From JAIQFL01 sp035295745 (GTDB taxonomy: Bacteria; Acidobacteriota; Terriglobia; Bryobacterales; Bryobacteraceae): a DNA stretch of 64,000 nucleotides. This document shows positions 1-9,171 of the stretch, in pieces (position 1 is the stretch's first letter; each line of letters starts with the position of its first letter). The notes below the pieces were generated by a model. It saw only the letters and a program-made list of their open reading frames with translations. It made no database searches and had not been told where the DNA came from. The position numbers were made by a program, and so were the translations under genes. The stretch is taken from contig DATGIL010000090.1 of the NCBI GenBank assembly GCA_035295745.1, forward strand, positions 205,438 to 269,437. The letters run 5' to 3'.

Positions 1-1845
1 CTGATACTCGCCAATGGCCTCCGGCATTCGATTGCTGCTCGCCAGAAGGTTGCCCAGGTTCTTGTGAAATTCCGGGTCGTCTCCATATCGGGGGCGCAGG
101 CGCTCGCTTTCCCGACACTCCGCAATTGCTTCCGGCAACTTCCCCACTGCGGCGAATGCCTGTCCGAGATTCAGATGAAGCGCGGGATCGTCCGGCTGGA
201 CTCTCAGCGCCGCCTGATACTCGGAAATCGCATCCGGCATGTGTCCCGGCATCTGGACGTACGCGGCGCCGAGATTATTGTGCGCCATCACAAAGTCGGG
301 GCGGATGCGCAGAGCGGCCTGGTAATCGGCGATGGCTTCTGTGATTCGATTCGGGTAGTGCGAGAGTGCGACGCCGAGATTGTTCCACGCGTCGGCATTT
401 CGAGGCTTGATGGCCAATGCCGCCTGGTATTGCTCGATCGCTTCGATACGGCGGCCGGCGTCCCCGTAATAGACGCCAAGCTGGTAATGCGCGATGTAGT
501 TACCGTCCGTCACCGCGAGCGCGTGTCGAAACAGCGTCTCGGTGTTTCGCCAGTAGCCCACTTGCACGTAGCTGAGGGCCGCCACAGCCATACACGCCAG
601 GGCGCCGATCGCAAGGCCAAGCGGGCGTTCCGGCAGCGCCCAGGCGAGCATGATCAACAGGCCTGCAAGCGGCAGATACATGAAATGCTCGGCGTACGAT
701 TGCTCGCCCGTCTGCACGACGCCGCTGACGGGGAACAGCACCATCAGATACCAGAACCATCCCAAAACTAATGCGCCGGCCGCATGATGATTTGCACTCT
801 CCAGGAACCTCTCCCTCACCTTCGTGTCTCGAAAGCGAGCCGCGCGCGTCAGCACGCGATGTCCCGATCGCTTCGAATTTTGCGGTCCAGACACCGGGCC
901 GCGACGCCGGTAAAACCAGCGCACAACCGCGATCGACACGCCGGCAATCACCAAAGCGGCCACGACTGGCTGCCAGGACAACAGATCTCGACGGAACGGG
1001 TGGAAGATCGCCAGACTAGTGGGCCATACCGCCTTGCCTATGTAGATGATGTAGGACACTAACGCATTTCGCGCGCGCAGCGAGAACGGGGCCGCTTCGC
1101 CAGTAAGAACCCATCCGGCGGACTGTGCGGCAGAATATTCAATGATGGACGCTACTGCCGATAGCGCCAGGAACGGAATCTTCTCTTTCCAACGCGGCGT
1201 CTTCGAGGTCCATCTCGCGAGCGGCCAGAAGTCGAGAAGCACGAGTACAAGGGGAAGCGACACGAGCATCGACTTCGCCATCAGGCCGCACACGAAGGAG
1301 AACAGCGCCAGCAGATACCGGGCAGTTGACGGATGTTCGGCGTATCGAACGTACAACCACAACGTGAGAAAGAACAAGAACCCGCTGAGCACATCTTTCC
1401 GCTCCGTGATCCAGGCGACCGACTCCACGTGCAGCGGATGCAGCGCAAATAGAAACGCGGCCAATGCGCTTCGCCATCGAGACCCGGTGATGTGGTGCAG
1501 CAACGTGAACATTAGAAGGCTCGTGAGAACATGCCACACCACGTTCACCAGGTGATGCGGACCCGGGCGCAATCCGAAGAGCTGGACATCCACCAGCTCC
1601 GACATGCGTGTAACGGGAATCCAATGGGCCAGTTCTATGGAAGTCCACGCCCATCGCAAGCCTTCGGCAGAAACTCCTTTGGTCACATAGGGATTGTTAA
1701 GGAGGTAGCTCGGATCGTCCCAGTTGACGAAGTCGAAACTCCCGACTTGACCGTACACCGCGAACACGCTCAGTGCCAGGGCGAGACAGATATAGACATC
1801 CGTTCGCCGGTCGCGGATCCGGCTCCACAGCGTGCTGGTTGGCAC
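1..1845 (-). CDS. TMTC-like membrane protein with C-terminal TPR repeats (3' end cut by window edge)
   Basis: The open frame runs off the left edge, so the stop codon is not visible; 615 codons are present. After a likely GTG start the protein has a hydrophobic segment (about residues 17-32), then NWDDPSYLLNNPYV near residues 41-54. This resembles the acidic luminal motif of TMTC/PMT-type membrane glycosyltransferases. Several further membrane segments follow to about residue 410. From about residue 440 onward there are consecutive 34-residue TPR units, with signatures such as AWNNLGVAL and AHNNLGAAY. Family members are membrane proteins proposed to transfer sugar or to assemble envelope components; the substrate here cannot be told. 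Residues about 322-348 are encoded by a copy of a dispersed repeat and lie in a loop. The GTG start is the first possible codon after an in-frame stop at 1849-1851. No good Shine-Dalgarno is visible, so the start is uncertain. Confidence 0.8.
   Translation of the reverse strand, partial: MPTSTLWSRIRDRRTDVYICLALALSVFAVYGQVGSFDFVNWDDPSYLLNNPYVTKGVSAEGLRWAWTSIELAHWIPVTRMSELVDVQLFGLRPGPHHLVNVVWHVLTSLLMFTLLHHITGSRWRSALAAFLFALHPLHVESVAWITERKDVLSGFLFFLTLWLYVRYAEHPSTARYLLALFSFVCGLMAKSMLVSLPLVLVLLDFWPLARWTSKTPRWKEKIPFLALSAVASIIEYSAAQSAGWVLTGEAAPFSLRARNALVSYIIYIGKAVWPTSLAIFHPFRRDLLSWQPVVAALVIAGVSIAVVRWFYRRRGPVSGPQNSKRSGHRVLTRAARFRDTKVRERFLESANHHAAGALVLGWFWYLMVLFPVSGVVQTGEQSYAEHFMYLPLAGLLIMLAWALPERPLGLAIGALACMAVAALSYVQVGYWRNTETLFRHALAVTDGNYIAHYQLGVYYGDAGRRIEAIEQYQAALAIKPRNADAWNNLGVALSHYPNRITEAIADYQAALRIRPDFVMAHNNLGAAYVQMPGHMPDAISEYQAALRVQPDDPALHLNLGQAFAAVGKLPEAIAECRESERLRPRYGDDPEFHKNLGNLLASSNRMPEAIGEYQ
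803..881. repeat. Dispersed repeat copy lying in frame inside the TMTC-like gene
   Basis: This stretch matches the unit of the tandem array at 31.7-32.3 kb. It has the GCGAGCCGCGCGCGT core, then a GCGATGTCCCGATCGCTTCGAA block, and on the other side a CTCCCTCAC..TCGTG.CTCG arm like those at 24.8 and 31.7 kb. Read on the gene strand it encodes a basic stretch that keeps the frame open (RSGHRVLTRAAR, then VRERFLE). It sits between two hydrophobic segments, so it should form a loop. The match was made by eye. Confidence 0.75.
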
Positions 1846-1900
1846 ATTTCATTCTACAGTGGCGATACGTTTTGGACACGCAGTTGCTCCTGCCAGAGCC

Positions 1901-2617
1901 ATGTCTGCGAAACACACGCTGTGCGTGAGTCTATTGAGTTTCTGCTGCTATCCGCTGTTCGCGCAGCAGTCCGCGGACCGCACCGTAGCCCAACCGGCCC
2001 CAGCACAAGAGCCGGTAGAGAAGCGTCTCTTCGGAATCGTGCCGAACTTCCGCACTTCTCCGAGCCTGACAAATTATGAGCCGCTCACCCCTAAAGAGAA
2101 GTTTAAGCTTGCAGGCGAGGACGCGTTTGACCGCGGAACGTTCATACTCGCCGCAGCCTTTGCCGGTGAGGGACAACTCACCAACTCCAATCCGTCGTTT
2201 GGCCAGGGTGTAAAGGGGTACGCGCACTACTTCGTCACCTCCTACGCGGACTGGGCGATCGGGGACTATATGACGGAAGCGGTGGTTCCGGTCGTGCTCC
2301 ATCAGGACCCGCGCTACTTTCGCAAAGGTACGGGCACTGGCTTCAATCGACTGCTCTACGCCATGGGCCAGATCTTCTGGACGCATACCGATTCCGGCGG
2401 CCACATGTTCAACTTCTCGGAAATCGGTGGAAATGCGGCCTCAGCGGCCATTGCGCAGGCGTATTATCCAGATAGCCGGGGCGCAGGCAACTTCGCCAGC
2501 AAGCTCTCGATTCAGGTGGGTGTTGACATGGCGTCTAACGTGATGAAGGAGTTTTATCCCGACCTGCGGCGTAAGCTGTCAAAGAAGCATAATAAGACGA
2601 CTAACTCCGGCAATTAG
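1901..2617 (+). CDS. Exported protein of unknown function (acidobacterial family)
   Basis: 238 residues from the ATG at 1901. I chose this start because it opens a clean Sec signal peptide (MSAKHTLCVSLLSFCCYPLF, cleavage near AQQ). An upstream in-frame ATG at 1832 would add a non-hydrophobic extension and overlap the divergent TMTC-like gene. The mature part has a proline/alanine-rich linker, then a globular region with motifs such as LTPKEKFKLAGEDAF, VVLHQDPRYFRKGTG and YYPDSRGAGN. I recall similar sequences as conserved hypothetical exported proteins in acidobacteria; no function is known to me. It probably acts in the periplasm or outer membrane. The start codon is 55 bases from that of the divergent gene, so promoters must lie in or around this short gap. 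Confidence 0.8.
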   Translation: MSAKHTLCVSLLSFCCYPLFAQQSADRTVAQPAPAQEPVEKRLFGIVPNFRTSPSLTNYEPLTPKEKFKLAGEDAFDRGTFILAAAFAGEGQLTNSNPSFGQGVKGYAHYFVTSYADWAIGDYMTEAVVPVVLHQDPRYFRKGTGTGFNRLLYAMGQIFWTHTDSGGHMFNFSEIGGNAASAAIAQAYYPDSRGAGNFASKLSIQVGVDMASNVMKEFYPDLRRKLSKKHNKTTNSGN

Positions 2618-2840
2618 TTTCCCATCTATACCCTCAAATCGTCCCCATAAATAATTTTGATTCGACTCTCTTTTTATAACCTGATAATCTTTCCGTAACC
2701 TTTTTCAATCACGCCCATGCCGGCGTAGAGTTAGCTCCGGGGATACAGAGCGGCTCGCGCAGGTCCAGCCCTTTTGGCAGACCGGCAGCCAGGGTTTTTC
2801 CGCACATTTCAGGCTTCATTTCCATCTTGAGGGGGAATCT

Positions 2841-3989
2841 ATGGACAATTTCTTTAGCGCAGAACAGAAACGCGATTTCATCAAGCGCGGCTTCTCGCGG
2901 CGCTCGTTCGGCCGTCTCGCAGCAGTCCTCACCGCGGGAGCGTCACTGCCGTTTTACAACGAATCGGCGATGGCGCAACTTTCCGCCATCCGCGGCAAAA
3001 TGCCACCCGACGCCGTGAAGATCAACGCAAACGAGAATCCGCTGGGGCCTGCCCCGGAAGCTGCGGAAGCCATTCACAACATCGTGCAGAAAGGCGGTCG
3101 GTACCTTTACGAAGAGACCTTTGGCTTCCAGGAGACAATGGCGGAACTCGAAGGTGTCAAGCCCGATTACGTGCAGCCCTTTGCAGGGTCGAGCGCTCCT
3201 TTGCATCAGGCGGTGCTGGCCTTTACGTCGCCCACCAAACCTCTGGTTACGGCGAATCCCGGGTATGAAGCGCCGGAGCGCGCCGCAAAATTCATCGGCG
3301 CCAAAGTAATTGCGGTGCCGTTGACCAAATCTTACTCGCATGATGTAAAAGCGATGGCCACGGCCGACCCAAATGCCGGATTGATTTACGTCTGTAACCC
3401 CAACAATCCCACTGGCACCTTGACCTCGCGAGAAGACATCGAGTGGTTGCTCGCGAATAAACCCAAGGACAGCATCCTGCTGGTAGATGAGGCTTACATC
3501 CACATCGCCGGCGCGCCGATGTGTTCCGATCTGGTAGCCAAGGATAAGGATGTCATCATTCTACGTACCTTCTCGAAAATATACGGCATGGCCGGGCTGC
3601 GCGCAGGTGCGGCAATCGGCCGCCCCGATTTGTTGAAGAAAATCACGCCCTACAGCAGTGGAGCACTCCCTGTCACCGGAATGGCGGGAGCGACGGCGAG
3701 TTTGAAGTCGAAGACCCTGGTGCCGGAACGCCGGAAGATCATCGCGGGTGTACGCACCGACGTGCTCTCGTTCCTCGACAAGCACAACTTCAAGTATGTG
3801 CCTTCGGTCTCCAACAAGTTCATGGTGGATGTCGGCCGGCCGGGTGAGCAGGTCATCGACGCCATGGCGAAGGAGAAGGTTTACATCGGCCGTGTTTGGC
3901 CCAGTTGGCCCACCTACGTAAGAGTTTCGGTTGGTACTCAGGAGGAGATGAACAAGTTCAAGACGGCGTTCCTCAAGGTGATGGCTTGA
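2841..3989 (+). CDS. Tat-exported PLP-dependent aminotransferase (HisC-like fold)
   Basis: 382 residues. The ATG is preceded by a strong Shine-Dalgarno (TTGAGGGGGAAT). The N-terminus carries a twin-arginine signal (SRRSFGRLAAVLTAGASLP, R20-R21). The body is a class I/II aminotransferase of the histidinol-phosphate/aromatic type: NANENPLGP (62-70), CNPNNPTGT (185-193), DEAYIH (216-221), and TFSKIYGMAGLR with the PLP-binding Lys246. Family members transfer amino groups between amino acids and 2-oxo acids in the cytoplasm; the Tat signal predicts a folded, cofactor-loaded enzyme in the periplasm. Its substrate is unknown. No other histidine-pathway genes are nearby, so it is unlikely to be the biosynthetic HisC. 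A permease gene starts 11 bases downstream and is probably co-transcribed. Confidence 0.85.
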   Translation: MDNFFSAEQKRDFIKRGFSRRSFGRLAAVLTAGASLPFYNESAMAQLSAIRGKMPPDAVKINANENPLGPAPEAAEAIHNIVQKGGRYLYEETFGFQETMAELEGVKPDYVQPFAGSSAPLHQAVLAFTSPTKPLVTANPGYEAPERAAKFIGAKVIAVPLTKSYSHDVKAMATADPNAGLIYVCNPNNPTGTLTSREDIEWLLANKPKDSILLVDEAYIHIAGAPMCSDLVAKDKDVIILRTFSKIYGMAGLRAGAAIGRPDLLKKITPYSSGALPVTGMAGATASLKSKTLVPERRKIIAGVRTDVLSFLDKHNFKYVPSVSNKFMVDVGRPGEQVIDAMAKEKVYIGRVWPSWPTYVRVSVGTQEEMNKFKTAFLKVMA

Positions 3990-4000
3990 TCCTGGGGCCC

Positions 4001-5272
4001 ATGTGGCGAGGCGTTACGCGTGCCGGGTACGGCTGGCCGCAATTCGTAGGCGACTTTTCGGGCGGTGTGATTGCGGCGTTGATCGCGCTGCCCTATGGTC
4101 TGGCTATGGCCTCGATGATGGGTCTGCCACCAGTCTTAGGAATCTTCACGTCCGTTCTTACGGCGCCGATAATCGCGCTGCTGGGCCGCAATCCCGTCCT
4201 CATTGGCGGCACTGCCAGCGCTACCGTCCCATTCATCGCAGCCGCGGTCCGGAGTCAAGGGGTCGGCGGCGCCGCCAAAGTTTCGATGGTGGCTTCAGTC
4301 ATTATGATGGCGTTTTGCGTCATGAAACTGGGGCGCCACATCACACGAGTGCCGCACGCTGTCGTATCGGGGTTTTCGTGTGGCATCGGCGGGATGATGC
4401 TGGTTTCTCAATTGGACATTATTCTTGGGGTACGTTCGCCGCTCACCCGGGCGGCGAATTCGACCCTGGGGCAGGCGGTGGCGGTATGGGATGCCATAGC
4501 GGGCGTTCGCGTTGGGCCTCTCGTGCTCGGATTGACGGTGATTCTAGCCGCCACCCTGGCCGCTCGATTTTCGCCGCGGGCTCCGGCGCCGCTGATCGGC
4601 GTGGCTTTGGCAATCGTGATCGCGCGATTGCTGGGAATGCGCGAACAAGAGGTCGGGGCGCTGCAGATCTCGATCCCGCCGTTCGCGGGATTCTTGTGGA
4701 GCGCGCAGGATGTGTTCACAGTGCTGCCGTCCGCCTTCGCGCTGGCGTTCGTCTCGTCAGTGAATATTTTGATCACGTCGCGCGTGGTGGAGCACTTCCG
4801 CGGCCGCCACAAGCGCATGAAGGCTTCGGACGCGGATACGGAATTGGGCGCATACGGCATTGCCAATCTGGTGGCTGGCATGTTCGGCGCGCCTTTGAGT
4901 GTCGGGATCCCAGCGCGTAGCTTGGCGGTAGTGCGGTGCGGGGGCGTGTCCCGTGTCGCGAACCTGCTACACGCGGTGTTTCTGGTGGCGATTCTGTACC
5001 TGGGAACGGGCTTTGTAGCCCGCATCCCAGTGCCTGCTTTAGCGGGCGTCACGGCATGGATGGGCTTGTGCCTCCTGGATTGGAGCGCCTGGCGACGCCT
5101 GCCGAAGATGAGCCGGGTAGATGCGGCGGCCTTCCTGGTAACCGCGGTATCCGTGTTGTGTGTTAACGCCGTGCTGGCCGTAGCGGTCGGCTGTGCGCTG
5201 TATGGAATTCAGGGCGCTTACGTCCGGTGGGTCCGCCCCGCGTCTCGCATCCCCGATCTGCAAGTGCCCTGA
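4001..5272 (+). CDS. SulP-family anion permease without STAS domain
   Basis: 423 residues from ATG 4001. Hydrophobic throughout, with roughly ten or more membrane segments. It begins with the SulP-type core (DFSGGVIAALIALPYGLAMA, then GLPPVLGIFTSVLTAPIIAL and LIGGTASATVPFIAA). SulP proteins move sulfate, bicarbonate or dicarboxylates and usually end in a cytoplasmic STAS domain. This one stops soon after the last membrane segment and has none. A TTG at 3986 overlapping the preceding stop codon, or an ATG at 3896 inside the preceding gene, are other possible starts. The short gap to the aminotransferase suggests one operon, but transport of its substrate or product is only a guess. Confidence 0.8.
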   Translation: MWRGVTRAGYGWPQFVGDFSGGVIAALIALPYGLAMASMMGLPPVLGIFTSVLTAPIIALLGRNPVLIGGTASATVPFIAAAVRSQGVGGAAKVSMVASVIMMAFCVMKLGRHITRVPHAVVSGFSCGIGGMMLVSQLDIILGVRSPLTRAANSTLGQAVAVWDAIAGVRVGPLVLGLTVILAATLAARFSPRAPAPLIGVALAIVIARLLGMREQEVGALQISIPPFAGFLWSAQDVFTVLPSAFALAFVSSVNILITSRVVEHFRGRHKRMKASDADTELGAYGIANLVAGMFGAPLSVGIPARSLAVVRCGGVSRVANLLHAVFLVAILYLGTGFVARIPVPALAGVTAWMGLCLLDWSAWRRLPKMSRVDAAAFLVTAVSVLCVNAVLAVAVGCALYGIQGAYVRWVRPASRIPDLQVP

Positions 5273-5281
5273 TCGGCTTCT

Positions 5282-5299
5282 GGAAACTCCGTAGTTTCC
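5282..5299 (+). other. Small hairpin between permease and receptor genes
   Basis: Perfect 6-bp inverted repeat GGAAAC/GTTTCC with a six-base loop, ten bases after the permease stop. There is no T-run, so it is not a convincing intrinsic terminator. It could be a transcript end or attenuator. Confidence 0.3.
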
Positions 5300-5409
5300 G
5301 CATCAAGATTCTGGACACTCCGAGGCCGTCGAGACGACTCGACACGGCAGGCATTCAGGGGGCCTGCTTCACATCAACTGATTCCAACCTTACTACGGGG
5401 AGATAGTAA

Positions 5410-8400
5410 ATGAAGCTTCGTACGTTTGTTCACTTGACGTGTATCTCGATGCTGATCGGGTTATCGAGTACCGCGCTCTTTGCGCAGTCCTACCAGGGCG
5501 GTCTGCGCGGCGTGGTGCAAGACCCGGGAGGCTCGATCATCGCAGACGCCAAAGTCGCGCTCATCAATCAGGCGACCAACGTTTCGCGTTCCACACTGAG
5601 CAACGGGGCCGGCGAATATGCCTTCACTGCGATTGATCCCGCCACTTACAAGCTGGTAGTGGAGGCGCCCGGTTTCAAGCGATTTGAACACCGGGAGATC
5701 GTGGTTGGCACGCAGGAGTTCCTCACGCTGGACGCCAAGATGGAAGTCGGCGCCGTCAACGAAAGCATTCAGGTCACCGAAGAAGTCCCTCTCATAGAGT
5801 CTTCGAATGCGTCACAGGGCCAGGTACTCGACGTTCAGAAGCTGACCGATCTGCCAAACCTGGGACGCAATCCTTTCATGATGTCGAAGCTGGCGCAGAA
5901 TGTGACGCCCGTCGGCGATCCGCACTATAACCGCATGGAAGACCAGAGCGGGTCGTCGCAAATTTCGATTGCGGGCGGACCGGTTCGCGGCAACAATTAC
6001 CTGCTGGATGGCATTCCGATTACCGATGCCGCCAACCGCGCCATCATTATCCCAACCTTGGAAGCGGTGCAGGAAGTGAAGATCCAGGCCAACACTTACG
6101 ATGCGGAGATGGCGCGCACCGGCGGCGGGATGTTCAACACGTACCTCAAGTCCGGTACTAACGACTATCACGGCAGCCTGTTTGGCACGTTGCGCAACAC
6201 CGACTGGGCGGCCAACAATTTCTTCAACAATGCGGCCGGAATCCCTCTGCCCCCGCAGCCCAATCGCACTTTCGGCGCGAGCTTTGGCGGCAAGGTGGTG
6301 ATCCCCAAGCTGTACGATGGCAAGAATCGCACCTTCTTCTGGCTGGCTTGGGAAGGCTATGACGACACGCAGTCGAACTCTTCGCAGTTCGCGACACCAA
6401 CCGCGCTGGAGCGGATCGGCGATTTTTCGCAGAGCAAGGCACAAGGCGGCGGATTGAACATCATTTACGACCCGTCCACGACGGTCTGCAATGGTGGTGT
6501 CTGCACACGCCAGGCATTTCCGGGTAACGTGATTCCGGCGAATCGGCTGAACAATGTCGGACTGAACATCGCCTCCACGTATGTGCTGCCGCAGACCACC
6601 GCGGCCTACTACGGCGCGCCGAATCTGACGGTTGCCGCGATTCTGCCTTGCCGCGCTTCACAGGACACCGCCAAGCTCGATCACCAGGTGACCTCGTGGT
6701 GGCGGGCCAGCTTGAGCTACGCACGTTACTTCTCGCTCGAGCCTGGGAATACGTGGTTCAGCACGGTCTCCTCGCCCGACCAGTGGCGACTGGAGCGGCG
6801 CGTCGATGCGACCGCGTTCAACAATGTCATCACTCTCTCCCCCACCACCGTGCTCTCGGTACGCTACGGCTTCAATCGCTTCCCGAACTATGGTTACCAG
6901 GTAAGCCAGGGATTCAATCTGGCGACCCTCGGATTTGCTCCGAACTACGTAGCGCAGATTCCCTCGCCCACATTCCCGAACGTCACCATGACGTCGCAGT
7001 ACAGCCTGGGAACCAACAACAACTTCTACTACACCCATTACTCGAAGAATTTCTCGGCCAGCATCGCGAAGTATAAGGGCATTCACAATTTCAAGGCAGG
7101 CTTCGATTACCGCCGCATTCATGACGACGGCAACGATTTCGCCAATAGCGCTGGAGCGTTCACCTTTAACGGCGTCTTTTCGCGCTCCACCCCGTTGACC
7201 GCGGTGGCTGGCACGGGAGCGGATATGGCCGACATGCTGCTGGGCGCTGCTTCGGCAGGGACCGGATACATCCCTACAAAGCTCTACGAGTACGCCAATT
7301 ATTACGGCGCCTACTTCCAGGATGACATCCGCCTGACCAAGAAACTCACGGTCAACGCCGGCATTCGCTGGGAGCGTGAGTACGGTTTGCAGGAAAAGAA
7401 CAACGACATGGTGATCGGCTTTGACACCAAGGACAACAACCCGCTCGGCGCCAAGGGCATCATCGAATTCGCCGGGGTCGGCGGCAACGGCATCCATGTC
7501 AGCAATCCCAATCTGAACAAGTTTGGCCCACGCGGCGGCATCGCATGGCAGGTGAATTCGAAGACCACCGTCCGCGCCGGCTACGGTCTCTTCTGGGCTC
7601 CACAGTTTGCGATCGGCACACCTTACAATCCTCCGGGCTACACCGCAACCACCACGTACATCGCTTCGAACGACGGTAACTCAACCCCGGCCAATAACCT
7701 GACGAATCCGTTCCCGGCTGGACTGGCCGTTCCTACCGGCAATTCGCTGGGCGCTCTCACCGGTATCGGACAGGCGCTCTCGATCATCGATCCCAACGCG
7801 CGTTCGCCTCGGGTTCACCAGTTCTCGATCGACATCCAGCGGCAACTGCCTTTCGGCATCGCAACCGAGATCGGCTACGTCGGCTCGCGCTCATACCATC
7901 TGACGCAGGCCACGGCCAACATCAACATCAACGCGCTCGATCCGTCGCTGCTGTCTCAGGGCTCAGCCCTCACCGCTACGGTTTCGAATCCTTATTTCAA
8001 CCACGGCGGTCTCGGCGTAGTGGGGACTGCGACCGTCAGCCAGGTGCAGTTACTCCTTCCCTATCCGACCTTCAGCTCGATAAACTACCAGTACAACGAC
8101 GGCAGCCACGCGCGTTACGATTCGCTGGTCGCCAAGGCGCAGAAGCGCATGAGTATGGGCCTGACACTGCTCTCCACGTTCACCTGGTCGCGGAACTACG
8201 ACATCAGCTCCGGGGGCGCCGGCAACTTCCTGAACGGCGGCAACCTCGGGCCGCAGAATCCTTACAATCTGGCCGCCGATTACGGCCTGTCGTATGTGGA
8301 TGCCCCTTTGCGCTGGACCTCGGCTGTCACCTACGAGCTGCCTTTCGGAAAGGGCAAGAAAATGCTCACCTCCAGCCATGCTCTGGATTATGTGGTGGGT

Positions 8401-8853
8401 GGATGGTCCGTAAACGCGATCAGCGTCTACCAATCGGGCTTTCCGCTGCAGATCTCGCAGAGCACCAACAACAACTCGGTATTCGGCTATGCCAGCCAAA
8501 GGCCCAACGCCACCGGCGTTTCGCCCGTAACCAGCGGCAGCCTGGAGGACCGGCTGAGCAACTACATCAATCCCGCCGCATTCACCACGGCCCCTCGCGG
8601 CACTTTCGGAAACGTCGCCCGTACGCTGGATATGCGCGGGCCCGGACAGGCCAACTGGGATCTCTCGATCTTCAAATCATTCACGATCGTGGAGCGATTC
8701 AAGGGCCAGTTCCGAGCGGAAGCGCTGAATGCGTTCAACACTCCAATGTTCGCGGCCCCCAACACATCGTTGGGAAGCAGCAGCTTCGGACGCATCACCT
8801 CGCAAGTCAACTTCTCTCGCATGATGCAGTTGGGCATTCGGTTGTTCTTCTAA
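5410..8853 (+). CDS. Oar-like TonB-dependent receptor with carboxypeptidase-regulatory domain
   Basis: 1147 residues. The ATG follows GGGGAGATAGTAA. A Sec signal peptide (about 1-25, ending LFAQS) is followed by a carboxypeptidase regulatory-like beta-sandwich (about 28-110: GGLRGVVQDPGGSIIADAKV ... APGFKRFE). Next comes a plug-like segment (about 115-230, with GNNYLLDGIPITD and TGGGMFNTYLKSGTN), and then a long beta-barrel region ending in an aromatic C-terminus (MQLGIRLFF), typical for outer-membrane insertion. These very large receptors are expanded in Solibacter-type acidobacteria and are presumed to import bulky nutrients or export polymers with TonB energy; the ligand is unknown. It is 137 bases downstream of the permease with a hairpin between, and is followed by a strong terminator. 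Confidence 0.9.
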   Translation: MKLRTFVHLTCISMLIGLSSTALFAQSYQGGLRGVVQDPGGSIIADAKVALINQATNVSRSTLSNGAGEYAFTAIDPATYKLVVEAPGFKRFEHREIVVGTQEFLTLDAKMEVGAVNESIQVTEEVPLIESSNASQGQVLDVQKLTDLPNLGRNPFMMSKLAQNVTPVGDPHYNRMEDQSGSSQISIAGGPVRGNNYLLDGIPITDAANRAIIIPTLEAVQEVKIQANTYDAEMARTGGGMFNTYLKSGTNDYHGSLFGTLRNTDWAANNFFNNAAGIPLPPQPNRTFGASFGGKVVIPKLYDGKNRTFFWLAWEGYDDTQSNSSQFATPTALERIGDFSQSKAQGGGLNIIYDPSTTVCNGGVCTRQAFPGNVIPANRLNNVGLNIASTYVLPQTTAAYYGAPNLTVAAILPCRASQDTAKLDHQVTSWWRASLSYARYFSLEPGNTWFSTVSSPDQWRLERRVDATAFNNVITLSPTTVLSVRYGFNRFPNYGYQVSQGFNLATLGFAPNYVAQIPSPTFPNVTMTSQYSLGTNNNFYYTHYSKNFSASIAKYKGIHNFKAGFDYRRIHDDGNDFANSAGAFTFNGVFSRSTPLTAVAGTGADMADMLLGAASAGTGYIPTKLYEYANYYGAYFQDDIRLTKKLTVNAGIRWEREYGLQEKNNDMVIGFDTKDNNPLGAKGIIEFAGVGGNGIHVSNPNLNKFGPRGGIAWQVNSKTTVRAGYGLFWAPQFAIGTPYNPPGYTATTTYIASNDGNSTPANNLTNPFPAGLAVPTGNSLGALTGIGQALSIIDPNARSPRVHQFSIDIQRQLPFGIATEIGYVGSRSYHLTQATANININALDPSLLSQGSALTATVSNPYFNHGGLGVVGTATVSQVQLLLPYPTFSSINYQYNDGSHARYDSLVAKAQKRMSMGLTLLSTFTWSRNYDISSGGAGNFLNGGNLGPQNPYNLAADYGLSYVDAPLRWTSAVTYELPFGKGKKMLTSSHALDYVVGGWSVNAISVYQSGFPLQISQSTNNNSVFGYASQRPNATGVSPVTSGSLEDRLSNYINPAAFTTAPRGTFGNVARTLDMRGPGQANWDLSIFKSFTIVERFKGQFRAEALNAFNTPMFAAPNTSLGSSSFGRITSQVNFSRMMQLGIRLFF

Positions 8854-8877
8854 AATCCCGTTAAGTTAGTTCTGCGT

Positions 8878-8910
8878 GGGCTAGCCCTGAAAAGGGCTGG
8901 CCCTTTTTTA
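8878..8910 (+). terminator. Rho-independent terminator of the receptor gene
   Basis: An 11-bp stem (GGGCTAGCCCT/AGGGCTGGCCC, one G-T pair) with a GAAA tetraloop is followed directly by TTTTTTAT. It lies 25 bases after the receptor stop codon. The 260 bases from here to the HIT gene hold no gene I can support. Confidence 0.9.
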
Positions 8911-9171
8911 TGCCTCGCCAGAGGAATCTGTGGGTCACTGATACGGTCGAATGGTGCCGGCGAGGGGGACTGGCGTAGCCGGCGAACCCGGTGCCGGTGG
9001 GGCGTCGGCCTTTTTTCGTAGCAAGTTGCCTTTCGAACCAGTTTGAAACCGCCGGCAAACCCTACGCCGTTCCTCGCGACCCAAAGGCTTGCGGGAGTGG
9101 CGGTGCAGCAGCGTACCCGGCGCGCGGCGATCTTCACCCCCATCGTCGGCTCCTACGCGATGTTTGCCGAC

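Noticed and set aside
2655..2695. Promoter with TTGATT and TATAAC/GATAAT boxes before the aminotransferase
   Set aside because: The spacings (12 or 20 bases) do not fit a standard sigma-70 promoter, and AT-rich words are expected here by chance.
5282..5299. Intrinsic terminator after the permease gene
   Set aside because: The stem is short and there is no T-run; listed only as a hairpin.
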